A stretch of 64,000 nt of DNA. Origin: Apostichopus japonicus. Lineage: Eukaryota > Echinodermata > Holothuroidea > Aspidochirotida > Stichopodidae. The position numbers and the translations under genes are program-made. The notes under the pieces are model-generated. The model searched no databases. It saw nothing but the letters and a program-made list of their open reading frames with translations, and was not told the DNA's origin. Where the stretch lies: the NCBI RefSeq assembly GCF_037975245.1, contig NC_092572.1, positions 32,461,989-32,525,988 on the forward strand, in the 5' to 3' direction. How positions within the stretch are numbered: the first letter of the stretch is position 1; every line of letters begins with the position of its first letter. This document shows, one piece after another, positions 25,107-37,480 of the stretch.

Positions 25107-27044
25107 CAGGTGCGTATCCAGGGGGGCGTTGGGGACGCGCGCCCCCCGGTAAGAAAAAGAGGAGAGAAAAAAAGAGAAGAAAAAAGGGAAAAGGAGGGGA
25201 AAAAGAAAAGGAGGAGAGAAAGGAAGGGAAAGGCAAAAGAAAAAAGAGAGAAAAAGGAGAAAAGGAGGGAGTAGAAGATAGCCAAGACCTCGGGAAGAGA
25301 AAGAGGAACAGTCATAGTTAAAGCGCTGATCCCTATTATATACACAGGGTAGCCAGTGACAGATCAAGGATTACGGAGGGGGTGTGCGCCTCACCCTACC
25401 CTTTACACCAACAACTCCATTTTTGACGTTTTTTTTCAATCTCTCACTAATGTATCTATATAAATACTATATATGATCTATCATAACTCGTCTTAAACAA
25501 TTGTACAATTGTGCTATATGGAACCAACTGTGGCTGGTCTTGAACTCGACGGGGTCGTCGGGAACATGACGCATTTCGGGAAGGGGGCGACCGCCCCCCC
25601 CCCCGAGCAAATTTTCTTTATGACATCGCTAGTAATTTCAAAATAGACAATTCTTAGGTGCAACTTACAAGGCCTGGGAAGTGTCATTTCCAGCGATCTG
25701 GGAGGCATTTTCGGCAAAAAATTTTCTTCTACGCTTCGCGCCAACTCATGGTGGCGCTTCGCTTAGATAGTTTGCATACAGGCTTCGCCCCTCTCTTGGC
25801 AATTACTCGCTACACGCCTGTTCGAATTTGTAAAGCAAAGAACAGACATAACATCATATCAGTGAGCATTGAAATGCCTGTTCCACGATGAACAGCCTCA
25901 AAAACTGTCTATGTGTGTAGTCGAAGGCGTAGCCCAATTGGATTTGGGGCTGTAACGACTTGCCCGAAAAAAAGCCAAAATTTTTCGCGGGCTTTGGGCG
26001 CGTTCAACATATCGATGCCAATATCATATAAGCAAGCATCGGTCATTATACATTGCATGGCATCGTGTACCTTACGGTCCGTGAAAGTAGCACAGTATAC
26101 CGCCGGATGCTAATGTAAACAACCAAATGTCTTATGTAGATGGAGAAAAAGCATACAGATCCATTTATGACAAACTCTCTTTTACAGTAGTAATGTCGGC
26201 CAATCTTAGAACTTTATTTTTATAACCAAGGAGATAATTTTTAAGCTATTCATTGCTTTTTGTTTTTCTCTCAGTAGGTGCCCGAAAAAAAATGGGAAAA
26301 AATTTGGTTGCGAGGCGGGGGGTGGGGGCTGCAGCCCCGCCTCCTACGGGACCTACGCCTATGTGTGTAGTGTTCGGTTTCGATATACCTGATATCGGAA
26401 ATATCTGCTATTTTTCATTTCCTTCAACCAAGTTTTATAATAGCCATAATAAGAGGTTTTAATATTTGTACACCAATAAATTAACTGTGTCTGAATTTTC
26501 GAAAATTTCCTGACCAACATTCTTCATCATACTTTCCTCTACTCGTGCAATTTTGACCTGTCTATTAGGGGTTGAAGGAGGTTTTTCCCTATTGGTTGTC
26601 CATAGATTGAATTTTGTGCAACATAATGGGTATGTTTTGAAGTGATTTTTATTCACGAGAAATGTGAATTTTCAAATTCTCAACAAATAATGGGCTTAAA
26701 ACCTTGAAAAGTGGGGCTTTCGGATATTGTGGGCCGTGACGTAGAATCGCCTACAAAAGCAATGATCCATAGGACATGCAATGAGGTCGAACATGATGTG
26801 TGACTGGTGACAATCTTCAAAAAGGTTATGGTTGGAAAAAAATTGAGAAATACTTGGTTCTCAGGCAAATATGTACATTTGGTTGGTCATTTTCAAGCCC
26901 GAGAAGTGTCATTTCCGGTGATCTGGGGGGGGGGGGGTATCAAAATCAGAAATTTTCTTGTACGCTCCGCGCCAACCGATGGTGGCGCTCCGCTTAGATA
27001 GTAATTCGCGCCCCCCGGGTTAGAAAATCCTGGATATGCGCCTG
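25107..27044. mobile_element. Composite of non-autonomous transposon pieces (F)
   Basis: The left end CAGGTGCGTATCCAGG and the right end CCTGGATATGCGCCTG are inverted repeats with two mismatches, so the block may be one element. I found no matching 8-bp flanking duplication. Inside are a purine-rich low-complexity tract (25150-25310), two copies of the GC-rich module shared with B1 and B2 (25729-25770 and 26952-27002, both inverted), G- and C-runs, and a smaller unit at 25922-26358. Low-complexity frames here are not genes. It lies in a gene 1 intron. Confidence 0.55.
25922..26358. mobile_element. Small element G within the composite
   Basis: A 13-bp direct repeat, CTATGTGTGTAGT, flanks the segment at 25909-25921 and 26359-26371. 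The inner ends carry GGCGTAGCC and CCTACGCC, which are inverted. This fits a short inverted-repeat element, although the duplication is longer than the 8 bp of its neighbours and the exact ends are uncertain. Confidence 0.45.
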
Positions 27045-27407
27045 ATATGCTTAGAATATTTGAAGGTTTTCTTAAATAACTTGTTTAATTCTTCAACGCG
27101 TGTTATGTATACACTGTCATATACAGTATCTGGAATATTATTATGTTCATTAACTCTTACACACCAAATACGGAGTAATTTCCAGTCCTGATTGCCTACC
27201 TACTTTGTGATATTTTATGATAGCTTGCTCTTAATGCATTATTCGGAAATGTAGGACTATAATAATTTGAATAATTTAGAAGAGAATATATTCCAGATAT
27301 GCTCCACATAGTGTACATTTATTTTATTGATAACAACCTACTCTCAAAGCGTCCATGTATTAATATTATATGACCATACTTTTAATGTACTGACGTCATT
27401 TCTTTAC

Positions 27408-27502
27408 CTTTGACATTTCTTGATTTCAATGATGACGGGATCGATGTGACCGGAATAGTCTCTGGTAGAATATATCCTCCTCCAACATAAGGGTAACCAA
27501 AC
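27408..27502 (-). CDS. Gene 1, internal coding exon
   Basis: On the minus strand ATTACTTCACAG is followed by GTTTGGTTACCC and, 95 bases later, the donor GTAAAG. The first G completes a Glu codon with the GA left by the LRR exon. The frame then gives FGYPYVGGGYILPETIPVTS and IPSSLKSRNVK, leaving one base (phase 1). The next exon (22085-22146) enters in the matching phase. The peptide continues directly from the LRR-like segment and may be the end of the repeat region. Confidence 0.55.
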
Positions 27503-28151
27503 CTGTGAAGTAATGATAAGAATCACATCATGGTAACGATTCTAAGGAGACTGATGTGTTATCTATCTAATATAATGAAGAATTGAAAATGCCTCATATG
27601 TTCAAAATAAGATATGAACGATATTGTGGATCAGATTAAGACATATAAACGAAATTGGAAGTCAAATTTTAGTAAACATAGACACATGGAAACAAACTAA
27701 CAAATTTAATTTGAAGTGTAACAAAATTGCTGCTTACGAAGCACTGGAATGTATCAAATATAACAATTACATTTTCATCGGAACCTCAATCCTTGATCTC
27801 CAGGTCTGTAAACATACAGTTTAGTTCAAACACAGTTACCGTAGTTCATGTTATAAGTACATGAAAGGAAAATTTAATTATATATTGGGGGAGGGAGTCA
27901 AAAGCATTGGACTTTTTAATTAGCTTAACGACAATAGGTAAAGGTGAAATAAAAAAAGCGTTAATGCTTGAAGTCAGATTGATTAACAGTGAAGTGTTTA
28001 CACTTCCTTAAATTTACAGACCAAACACTCTTCATCTTGGTTATATTTATAACACTTTTCAACAAGTATTACCGAGTTTGTCGTCCTGTATAACGTGTAT
28101 TACGTCATTTGGCTGGGGTTAAAACAATGAGTAGTGTGGATACAATTGTGC

Positions 28152-28152
<1 letters not shown>
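27503..28152 (-). other. Intron of gene 1
   Basis: AT-rich DNA with a short G-rich patch near 27885. The frame at 27624-27824 has no recognisable motif. Confidence 0.4.

Positions 28153-28232
<80 letters not shown>
28153..28232. repeat. (TA)n microsatellite
   Basis: About 80 bases of uninterrupted TA dinucleotide, 70 bases upstream of element B2, in a gene 1 intron. Confidence 0.95.
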
Positions 28233-28237
<5 letters not shown>

Positions 28238-28302
28238 GATCAACAAAGTTGAGAGAAGATAGTGACTTTCCTTAATTAAGTATGCAAAATTTGGGTCTAT
28301 CA

Positions 28303-28989
28303 CAGTGGCGGCGGAACCGGGGGGGGGGGCTTGGGGGGTCTCAGCCCCCCAATGAAGAAGTTGAGGGGTCAAATGCACGATAAGCCCCCCCCCCAATATT
28401 TACCAAGGCTCCGAAACGTGCATCTGCCCATTTTTCAATGCATACTTGTCGATCTGTCCGATGCACACGTATACTATATAGGTGTAATAATGTTAGTAAA
28501 TGCTGGGGGACCCTCGGCCCGTCCCCTGGCTATAGACCACATTGTCACCCCAACCGCGTCTTCACGCCCCGTGGAAAGTGGAAGCAGTGAGTGTGGGTAA
28601 CGGTATGCGCAACACAACTTCGTCTTAGGCCAATGACTTGCCTCATTTCAGCCAGTTCTCCAACATCCCCTTACTACACTCAAAAACGTCTTTGCGAGTA
28701 CACTACGAGTAATAGCTACTCTCTTAAAACACCACCGAATATACAAATTACAATGTTTTTACAAATTTGTACGTGCAATCTGAGAAATTGCAGGCTTGAG
28801 ACCCATATTTTAGGGCTAGGTATTCGCAGCATAAGACACTCGGGAAGTTCCGGCCATCTGGGGGTTTGAAAAACCCAAACTTTTCTTGTACGCTCCTCAC
28901 CAACCGATGGTGGCGCTCCGCTTAGATAGTCTTCACACATAAGCCCCCCCCCCCCCCCCCCCAATAATTTTCCCGTTTCGCCGCGCCTG
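28303..28989. mobile_element. hAT-like non-autonomous element B2 (inverted relative to B1)
   Basis: It starts CAGTGGCGGCGGAACC and ends GTTTCGCCGCGCCTG, the reverse complement of the layout of B1. It is flanked by GTCTATCA (28295-28302) and GTCTATAA (28990-28997), an 8-bp duplication with one mismatch. Long stretches match B1 in reverse, for example the block around 28440-28680 against 18050-18290. It has one GC-rich module (28881-28930), where B1 has two. G/C homopolymers lie near both ends. No transposase is present. Confidence 0.85.
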
Positions 28990-28997
28990 GTCTATAA

Positions 28998-31900
28998 TCA
29001 GTGCTTCATCAGTTCAAACCTTAGATCATATCTCACGTAATCGTTGATTCATTGAGAGCAAACAACATAAAGCGTTAAAAACTTGACTGCGCGATATGTA
29101 AATGCTGATTTACCTATAGCCCACCCGTCACGAAGTGTACACAACTGAATCTTGCATTCTTATTCCTAGCGGTCAATGCGAAGAACATTCGTCTTTCTCT
29201 TTATGGGTTCTGAAAGCGTAGATTCGCGATATTTAGGCACAATTACTTGACATGTTTTCACTCTATTCGCTGCGAATTGACGTAACGAAAACCCCGGATA
29301 TGCGACCGATGGAATACAATAACCCAGAGATCTCTACTAACTTTATTTCCAGGAACATAACACCTCTCCTTTGGTTTCTTTTCTGTTTTATTTACCTTTA
29401 CTTTTCTTGTTACTTGACGAACATGTTACCATCACAGTATATATAGTTTTAATCAGCATACCACCATGATTCATGTAAAACATCGCAAATCATTACACAA
29501 TGAGTTATTTTAAACAAGTTAATAACTGTCTTGTTTTTATTTAAGCAACAAATAATATATGTACAGGGCGATCATGAACCGTATCATATTTACTTTTGAG
29601 GGGGCAGGGATGAGGGGGGGGGAGGATCGACTTCGGTATCAAGTAGCTTTGCTGAGACGGATATCAAGGTGTCTTTGGAAGCAGAGCATGCGGTAATTGT
29701 ATTATAACTGTACATTCAAAGGCACATTGGTAGGTGTTCCTGGTTACTTTTATTTGATGGGTCATGCAGTCACCAAGAGCCCGCTTGTTTCCTTATTTAT
29801 TTTCTTAGTATGGTTGTGAAGAGAAAGTGGGGAGGGGGGGGGGGATTGACTGGTTTTTATCTTCTTGTTCTATCATTCTTACGTCAATAGGTGAACCAGG
29901 CTTATCTCGGTTCTGATTTGATACTGACTTGATATAGACTTCTGACCTTAACTTACACTGGCCATATGTACGACCTATAGATATGACCCTGGCAGTTGTA
30001 TTAGTGTTTATACCGATAGTTAACTTGTTTGGTTCATTCATTGTGTACCGGGGATAGAAATCTGTACTTAATTTTGTTAGCATATGTTATTACAATAAGG
30101 TAAAACCAATTGGAAGAAAGTCAGAAGGTTATGATGAAAGCCTTCTAAGCCTTTCTATTTCCGCTAAAAACAGTTAAGTTGCAAATTTGAAATCGATTTC
30201 TATTTTTCGTTATCTATTATTCATTTTAATCTTCGAGGGAATAATTTCATCCACTTTCACCTGTTCTGTGCAGCTTAAACAACTAGTGCAGTATAAAAAT
30301 TGATATTTAAAGGGACATAAGATCTCATCAAACGAATCTTAAAATATCTCCTATGCTTTGCTTTCTTGTTCGTGTTGTTTGCTTGTTAATGGTTTATGGC
30401 TCAGAAATGTTTGGAAATATATTAACTTGGTAGATTTCTTGGTTATTATGACTATATTTCAGATTTGGCAAGGCGGCATGAACCTTCGAATTACTTATTC
30501 CTTGCTTAACTTGAACAATATCTCATCTCACATTTTCATTACGATTTAACCAAACTATTATTGGTTGTAATGGCAAGCACTATCAATGAATATTTGATTA
30601 TAAAAATGCCACTATAAACACCTGCAGGGTGCTTACACTTTTCATCATGAGGGTCGAAGACGTTTAACAGTCACTTGATATTATTTGATAAGAACAAAAC
30701 AGTAGACAGGGCTGGCTAACTTTAATGAAATCGAAACGTTCGATTTTCATATTAATAAATGGTTTATCAATTAAAAGAGTAACCTCTCCCTTTTTCTTAC
30801 AGCTTTAATGAAAGACAAATTATATGGATTATAGTTAATTTATGTTTTTATGTAATTAATGTTAGCTTGATAAGTCGTAATGGGATAATGAACATATCAA
30901 CTTTACAGAACAAAAATGTGCTCCATAAAACTCGGCGATAAAGAATCCGCAATGTTTGTAGTCACATATTAGATATGTGAGTGACATTATTAAGGCTATT
31001 CAATTATGTGCTAAATAGGCAGACTTCCAGAATACCAACGAGAAGTACATACAGAACAAAAACAAAGAAAGGGAAATAAAACAATCCTTCTATCAAATTA
31101 GGGAGAGGAGCAAGTGAGGGATGTATTAAACAACCAATGAAATAGTTACTCATTTAAAATATATAAACAAAGAATATTAATGAGAACACGTTGTAATATC
31201 ATGGCATATGACATACAGTATCACTGAATGGCTGGCTGTTTGATATATACCTAACCCGTATTGAATAAAATGATGCATTATTCCCAGCCACTGCTAGACA
31301 CGGACTGACCTACTTAGCGTCGGTTTCCATGGTTACGTTGTATGACAGAACTTACAACATTCCAGGTGTGCAATAGACACTTGGCTCGTTTATCTTTCTA
31401 TTCATAGCTTTACCTGGCTCGTGTCATCTATTATTATGCTAATTAGGTATTTACGGGAGTTCCAGGTGTGCCATCTTACTTTAGAAATAAATTGTTTGAA
31501 TCAATCGTCTGTGCAGAAACTATTGTAGAAGTAGAGTAGGCCTACTGTGTGTATTAAAACGTTGATGATGTTATCGGGTAGAAACATGGAATGGATTTGA
31601 AGTGCCCTAAAAATCGATTATGTACGACGGGGATGGGGGTGGGGGGAGGTGGCAAAGGGAGAGTGGTGGCGGGTCCAGGTAAGGCGTGTTAAGGGGAGTG
31701 GGGCAGTCTAAACTTACTGAAGAGCACACTGGGATCGGGGTAAGGTATTTAGTCTAGATGGGGAATAAACATTCTGTGTTATATATTGTTTTTATAGCCA
31801 GACCAAATAGTAACAGTGAATTATTTCCAGTGATATTTTTCTGCGCGGTTACAGTTATTCCCGGAATGGCGGTATTTTACATATAACATAATTAAGCAGC

Positions 31901-33270
31901 ATTCTTTTCACTTGTATATTATTTATGTAACTACTAAATAGATTTTCGTATTTTCTTTCGAGATGTGGGGGGGCGCGGTGGGGGAAGGGGGGAAGGGGGG
32001 GGCGGTGCCGCTTTCTTATTTTAGTAACATGTCAGCTGTAAGTTGAAGATGTCACTAATTATTTTGTGAATGGTAAGGACGGAAAGGAACATTTTTTACG
32101 AGGTTTGATCTGTGGGACCAATGAAGGCTAGATGAGGCGAGATGTTGGGTTGGGTGGGGGGGGGCGGTGTCTTGGAAGATTAATTTACACTCATGATCGA
32201 AGCAAGTATAAGTTACATTAATACGAGGAATATTCAAATATTAAACAGTTTTTGTTTAAAGTTATAAATTATACAAAGCTGAAGCTCTCGGTTAAAGTTT
32301 TAATTATTGTTAAAAATTATGCTAAAATATAAGCATAAATATTAATTTAGCCTATTTTGTATAACATCGTATTTAAAACTATAAAGAAGAAATTGATCTA
32401 GTTTTAAATGGATTAAATTTGAACCTCTGAAAATACAGATTTGCCTTGAATGATATTTACGGCAATAATCTTATTTTATTTTGATAGGTAACTCAATTGC
32501 AATTATTTATATCCTTTTTGTTAACTAATCTTTTAATTTGTTAACCTATATTGAGTAGCTATTTTTGAAATTTCGACAACTAAAACTGTTTTATTGGTTG
32601 CTTGTTTGGTATTTGCTAGAGTATCATAATCTGATCACAGTTATGAGGAGTTTATAACAACAAAGTTATTAGTTTTCGCTATTTTTATTGCCATCATTTT
32701 ACTACTTTAATATTAATAACGATTTTCAATTTTTTCGTTGAGAAATTCTAAAATTAATTGTTCATAATTGAAAATCAAATATTTTGGAGGTTTCAGTGAA
32801 AAATAAGAGTTATTCCTTATAGAACATTACATTAGAATATTCATTGTACTCCCTAGAATTATTAACATCCAACTGCTTTGTGTATATATCTCTTATTTTA
32901 TCATAATAAAGGTTCTTGTCATTCTAAAACCTAATTCTTAGTTAAATTTTACCATTAAACTAAACAAAGAACATTTTTAACAACCCGCACCCACCCTTCC
33001 ACCCTCTCTTACCAACACTCTCTTAAAATATTCCCTATTAATCCATGATTATATTTTGTTTTATTTATCAAAACATCCTACAGAATTCTTTAGTCGATGA
33101 CCTAATTATTAAAATGAATCCAACTAAACTTATTAAATCCAATCCTTGACATTAAATACAGCAGACTTTACATTCTCTATTGTTAGTTTAATATAGATTA
33201 CTTTTATTAATTAAATTAATTCCCTGTTTAACGGTTATGATGATTCTAACATCTACACCGGAATACTTAC
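28998..33270 (-). other. Intron of gene 1, AT-rich
   Basis: Contains G-rich patches (29605-29625, 29830-29845, 31627-31665, 31965-32002 and 32153-32167) but no exon, array or RNA gene I can support. The frames at 29805-30083 (minus) and 30358-30549 (plus) show no domain. The part from about 32240 to 33240 is especially AT-rich. Confidence 0.4.
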
Positions 33271-33479
33271 TCCAGCTCCTTCAAGCTTGTACACTGTGAG
33301 GAGTAAGACAAGATGGCCGCCAACTCTTCATTAGTTAGTCTCCTGTTGTCGTCATCGATCCAGAGCTTCTGGAGAGAACTCAGGATAGAGAGAGAGAGAC
33401 CAGACTCAAGGATAAGGTTCAGACCAGACTCATCAACTCTAGGAGAGCAGAAGGATAGAACCACACGGGAGATAGGAAT
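33271..33479 (-). CDS. Gene 1, LRR-containing (NLR-like) exon
   Basis: On the minus strand ATTCTTTCATTCTAG is followed by ATTCCTATCTCCC. After 209 bases a near-consensus donor, GTAAGTATT, follows GAGCTGGA. The phase-0 frame is open throughout. Its C-terminal half (LSSLQKLWID, then LTNEELAAILSYSSQCTSLK and ELE) has the leucine spacing of leucine-rich repeats and resembles the C-terminal repeats of NOD-like receptors, where such repeats sense ligands after a NACHT domain. No NACHT domain is visible; it would lie further 5' (higher coordinates). The exon leaves in phase 2, matching 27408-27502. An LRR protein outside the NLR family is also possible. Confidence 0.62.
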
Positions 33480-36308
33480 CTAGAATGAAAGAATAGAGTT
33501 ACTGATAATAGAGTAGATAGAGATAAATAGATTGGATTTGGTAAGGATTAGAATAATTATTATGATATTATAAATAAATAAAATAACGAAATAAAAATAA
33601 AGGAAAGTAAAGCGATAAACTAGGACATTAAGGTCGTGTTTATTTGTTAAAAGGAATAAATTAATGGAAAGGAAATAAGGGATTGATTTTATGGGGAGAC
33701 AAATATTAAGAGGAATAATTAGATTAGATAAGAGGAAAATAAAGTGGTAATGTAGGGTTAGAGGGTTAGTTTTATTGTTTTACAATTAAATGATTAACTA
33801 ACGGTTTTATAGCTAGTAAGGCTTAATAAAGCATAATGTGAGGCTACATATTTTAATTGATTAGGTAATAGAAAACAAATTTCAATGACGGCTTGAGAAT
33901 TTGATAAAAACTTGGTAATCAAGAACTGAGATTATTCTATCTTTTGAAGAAAAATATTGATGAAATTTATTTGGGTTTTAATTTAGAACTTTCAGAAGTA
34001 AAATGCAATTTAAATGTAACTATTAGTCACTAGTGTAATAGGAATCATGAAAAAGGAACTTCTACTTCAACTAATACAATATTTTTATAAAGTTTAAGGA
34101 GATTTGGAAGAATTATGTTTAATAAATAGGTTGTTTCTTATAATTAATATGCAATTTAGAGAAGCAGATTTAGATCAAATTTAAGTTTCAAGAGAGAAAG
34201 GTTATGAGGCTTAAACACAAATTTTAATATTCAAAATATTTAATTATTGAACCAAATCCTACTATTCTGCTTAAATTATAATTATTTCAAATTAATACGA
34301 TTTGTTTAAAAGATGATGTCTATCTGTGTTTAGTTATCAAATTAATTCCTAAGTTACGGTTTGTGTGTGACATAACTTCTAGTGGATTTTTTTTCAAATG
34401 TAGCATTTTTATTGCTTTGTGTTTGTAGATATTCCTAAATTGGGTATTGCTTATGATCTTAACTTTCTAAACTTTATCGTATCTTCCAATTAAATAGTAC
34501 CATGCGCTTGTTTTACAAATAATATTATCTGGAAGCACTTCATATCCTTAAGGGTTTAATTATACTAATTAAGTATTACTACTTTTCAGTTTAATCAGAT
34601 CGATAGGGTCTTCGTTGTAATATTTTCTGTTATTATGGAGTTCAGAGGGTGTGAACAGTTAGCGGTCAAATGTAAATTAACAAACACGAGAGATTAATCA
34701 GTTAATTATAAGTTTAATGAGAGGATGGCGCCCTTTTAAAACTAACGTTAGAGCTACGGCTCTGCCTAACGTCTGCTGTGGGGTGTTGCAGCGTAAAAGA
34801 AATGGCGATTATTCAATTTCAAAACCATTTTTATTTTTAATATCATGCGCCATAAGTCTGTTGGCCGGCTTGAAAATGACGTACGTTTTTTTCTAATTAA
34901 GTGGGCAAAATTAATACAAAAACAGCTGTGAGTGGAACACCACGATCTAGTTGCTACTGGAAAGACATGGACGAAAGAGTTTTTTTTAATAACTATTTAT
35001 TGCATTTTATTATTATTATACTTAAATTGGAAAACGGTTTTATAGAGGCTCAAAGCAGTAGGCCCTATACAAACTATATTTCCCATAAGTGTCAAGTATA
35101 TCGGCAGGAGTTAGGTCATTCAACTAATAATCAGTTATAATAACATTATTTCAGTTAGCCTGCTCGGTAAAAAGCTGCAGGTTTATTACACAATTTGCTC
35201 AAATGTCTGAACTGGTAGATTAATAGTAAGTTAGGTGATTACAATTATAATTGTGGGATGTTATTGAGTTGTATTAATGCCTAGTATAAGGTTTTGTTAT
35301 GTACGATTAAAATCGAGTTAAACAATTTTCTGTGATTTAAGATTTTTGAAGGGATAACAAAGTTTCTACAGCTTGTCTATGGATAATTTTTCATAGCTAG
35401 AATGGAGTTATTGTTTTCGAAGTAAAGGATAGGCATCAGCTCACCTAGAATGTTAATCGCTGGTTTTATTCTTCACTTAATTTAAGATCCCTAAAGAAAA
35501 CTCAGTGTCTCGATTGCATTTTATTCAATTCCTTTAATATTTAAGATATCCTTTAACTTGGAATTTTTTGATAATCAGTCAACAACTAGGCAAAGATTTT
35601 ATTTTTTATGTGTTAGATTTGCTAAGCATGTCCTCTTGCTAAAAGTGGTAATTCTAACGTTTCGCGGGTGATGTTTGAGATTTCTAACATAACCTAACTG
35701 TATTACTAGTCTAGCCTATATATCCTATCTAAGTTTGGCCTGGCCTTTGTACACATCCTAGCATGCCTTCATACCTTACCGTCAAATTATCTCTCTGATC
35801 AATAATTACTGTTTTAACTATATTAACAGCGGTTCCTCTCCATTAAAAAATCCATCTTAATAACCACTCAACAAGTCAATGGTAACAAACAACCTCCACG
35901 AATATACGTACTCTGCAACTCCAATAATATAACACTAAACCATTCAGTGATACATACTATTACTATAGATGTGAACAGGTATTCAATAGCATGAGTCACC
36001 GATATTCATATACAGGTGTTTCCCAGCTGTTCGCGGGCATGATGTTTGAAATTTGTAACAGACATTTTGGCGCCAATAGAAGTAACTGTACGACGGACGT
36101 AACTTTATACGTACCCGGTGCAAACAGACAGTTTGAAACCTGACGTCGATTGGGTATGAAGTAAGGAAGGGGTCGATGAAGTAAATAATACAACACAACT
36201 TATATCAAGTAGATCAAGCAATCACTGACATTTCTCCCTAAGCGGTAGGGTGTTAGTCCCCAACCCCCTCCTCCCCACCACCGGTTAAAATTTGGGCAAA
36301 AAGCATTT
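33480..36308 (-). other. Upstream intron or flank of gene 1
   Basis: Very AT-rich. The block 35995-36176 (minus) is open in two frames with an acceptor-like CGACGTCAG and a donor-like GTGACT, but no frame leaves in phase 0 as the LRR exon requires. A similar phrase (TTCGCGGG..GATGTTTGA) occurs at 35660-35685 and 36030-36055, so it may be repeat-derived. The frame at 34901-35140 (plus) has no recognisable motif. Confidence 0.35.
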
Positions 36309-36316
36309 GATGTATA
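36309..36316. repeat. Target-site duplication (left) of element A2
   Basis: GATGTATA, matched by GATGTACA at 38475-38482 (7 of 8). Confidence 0.7.
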
Positions 36317-36624
36317 CAGGGACGTAGCTAAGGCCTGATGATTGGGGGGGTGTATTGGCTGAAATTCCAACTGGATGGGTTTTGGAGCCAGAAAATTCCG
36401 ACTGCTGCCTTGTACACCCCCCCCCCCACCCCGAACTAATCGTCAACGATACAGTCAGTGTCAGTCAGACACCCCATCTTTCGCGACTGCACTTATGTTC
36501 CGAACTTTTTTCGATACATTTGTACCTTATGGGGCAAAGTTTTTGCTTATGTTGATGGCACTTTTAAGCTTCCATAGATTAGCATTGGCGTTTCAACTGT
36601 ATACCATAGAGACAATATATATCC

Positions 36625-37062
36625 CAACGACGTAGCCAGGAGTTTGAAAGAGGGAACACCTTTTGCCATTGTTATGGGGGTGGGGTCTAAGGGGAGGGGG
36701 TGTCCCCCTCCCCTTTGAGATATTTTTGAACAATTGAAGGTCCTTAGATGCGATCTGGTGCAATTTGTTGCCAGTTTCATCATTATCATATGATATCATA
36801 TTATCAGCAGATTTCGTTTTCCTGTTTGAATTCTTTTACATGTTCTTTTACATAATATATCAGAAATACATTTGACGAACTTAACTGATGGACAATATAA
36901 ACTTTCATATTTTGTAAGACAGCCAGATGTGCAGTGGCCTAAAAACAAATATCGTTATCGCCGTGTATTAGCAGTGTGATAACAACAGTTTTTAAACATA
37001 TTTTTCGACACTGAAAGGGGGGAGCAGTCGCTCCCCTGCTCCCCCTGGCTACGTCCCTGTAT
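36625..37062. mobile_element. Internal nested segment H of A2
   Basis: The left end AACGACGTAGCCAGG and the right end CCTGGCTACGTCCCTG are inverted. The flanks TATATCCC and TATATCCT agree at 7 of 8 positions. A1 carries a counterpart of its right end (about 20260-20326), so this insertion, if real, predates the split of A1 and A2. Confidence 0.5.
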
Positions 37063-37325
37063 ATCCTGAACTTACTTGAAGCAAGCGAACAGGGTCGACC
37101 CACCCAATAGCAAAATTAATACATAAATTATCCGAACTGAAGCTGGCGAACGTTGTATTTTTTTTAGAGTATTCAAAATCATACGAAGTTTTGTATGGTG
37201 GAGTATAAGGATCGCGAGATACAATTTCTCAATGTGACGAGGAAAACGTGGTAAATATGACTGATTAAAGGTCAATTTTGATCGAAATTTTATGTCACTC
37301 ACAAATTACAAGAACATATGAAAAA

Positions 37326-37456
37326 AAAATTACGATAGTTGGAAAATTAGAGTGCGAGAGTCGGAAATTCCGAATTGAAGCTGGCGACAGTCGGAAATTC
37401 CGACAGTCGGAAATTCCGACTGTCGCACTCAAATTTTCCAACTATCGTAATTTTTA
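37326..37456. repeat. Long inverted repeat within A2
   Basis: Arms of about 45 bases (37326-37371 and 37408-37456) are near-perfect reverse complements, containing ATTACGATAGTTGGAAAATT and GAGTGCG. The middle carries several copies of GTCGGAAATTCCGAC. A transcript would fold into a stable hairpin. Confidence 0.8.
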
Positions 37457-37480
37457 CCAAGATCGAGGGGGTGAGACACC

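Noticed and set aside
25061-25367. Overlapping frames rich in Lys/Glu (plus) and Phe/Leu/Ser (minus)
   Set aside because: They are translations of a purine-only low-complexity tract inside a transposon composite.
35983-36198. Two overlapping minus-strand frames with splice-like borders, considered as an upstream exon of gene 1
   Set aside because: Neither exits in the phase needed by the LRR exon, and part of the sequence recurs at 35660, which suggests a repeat.
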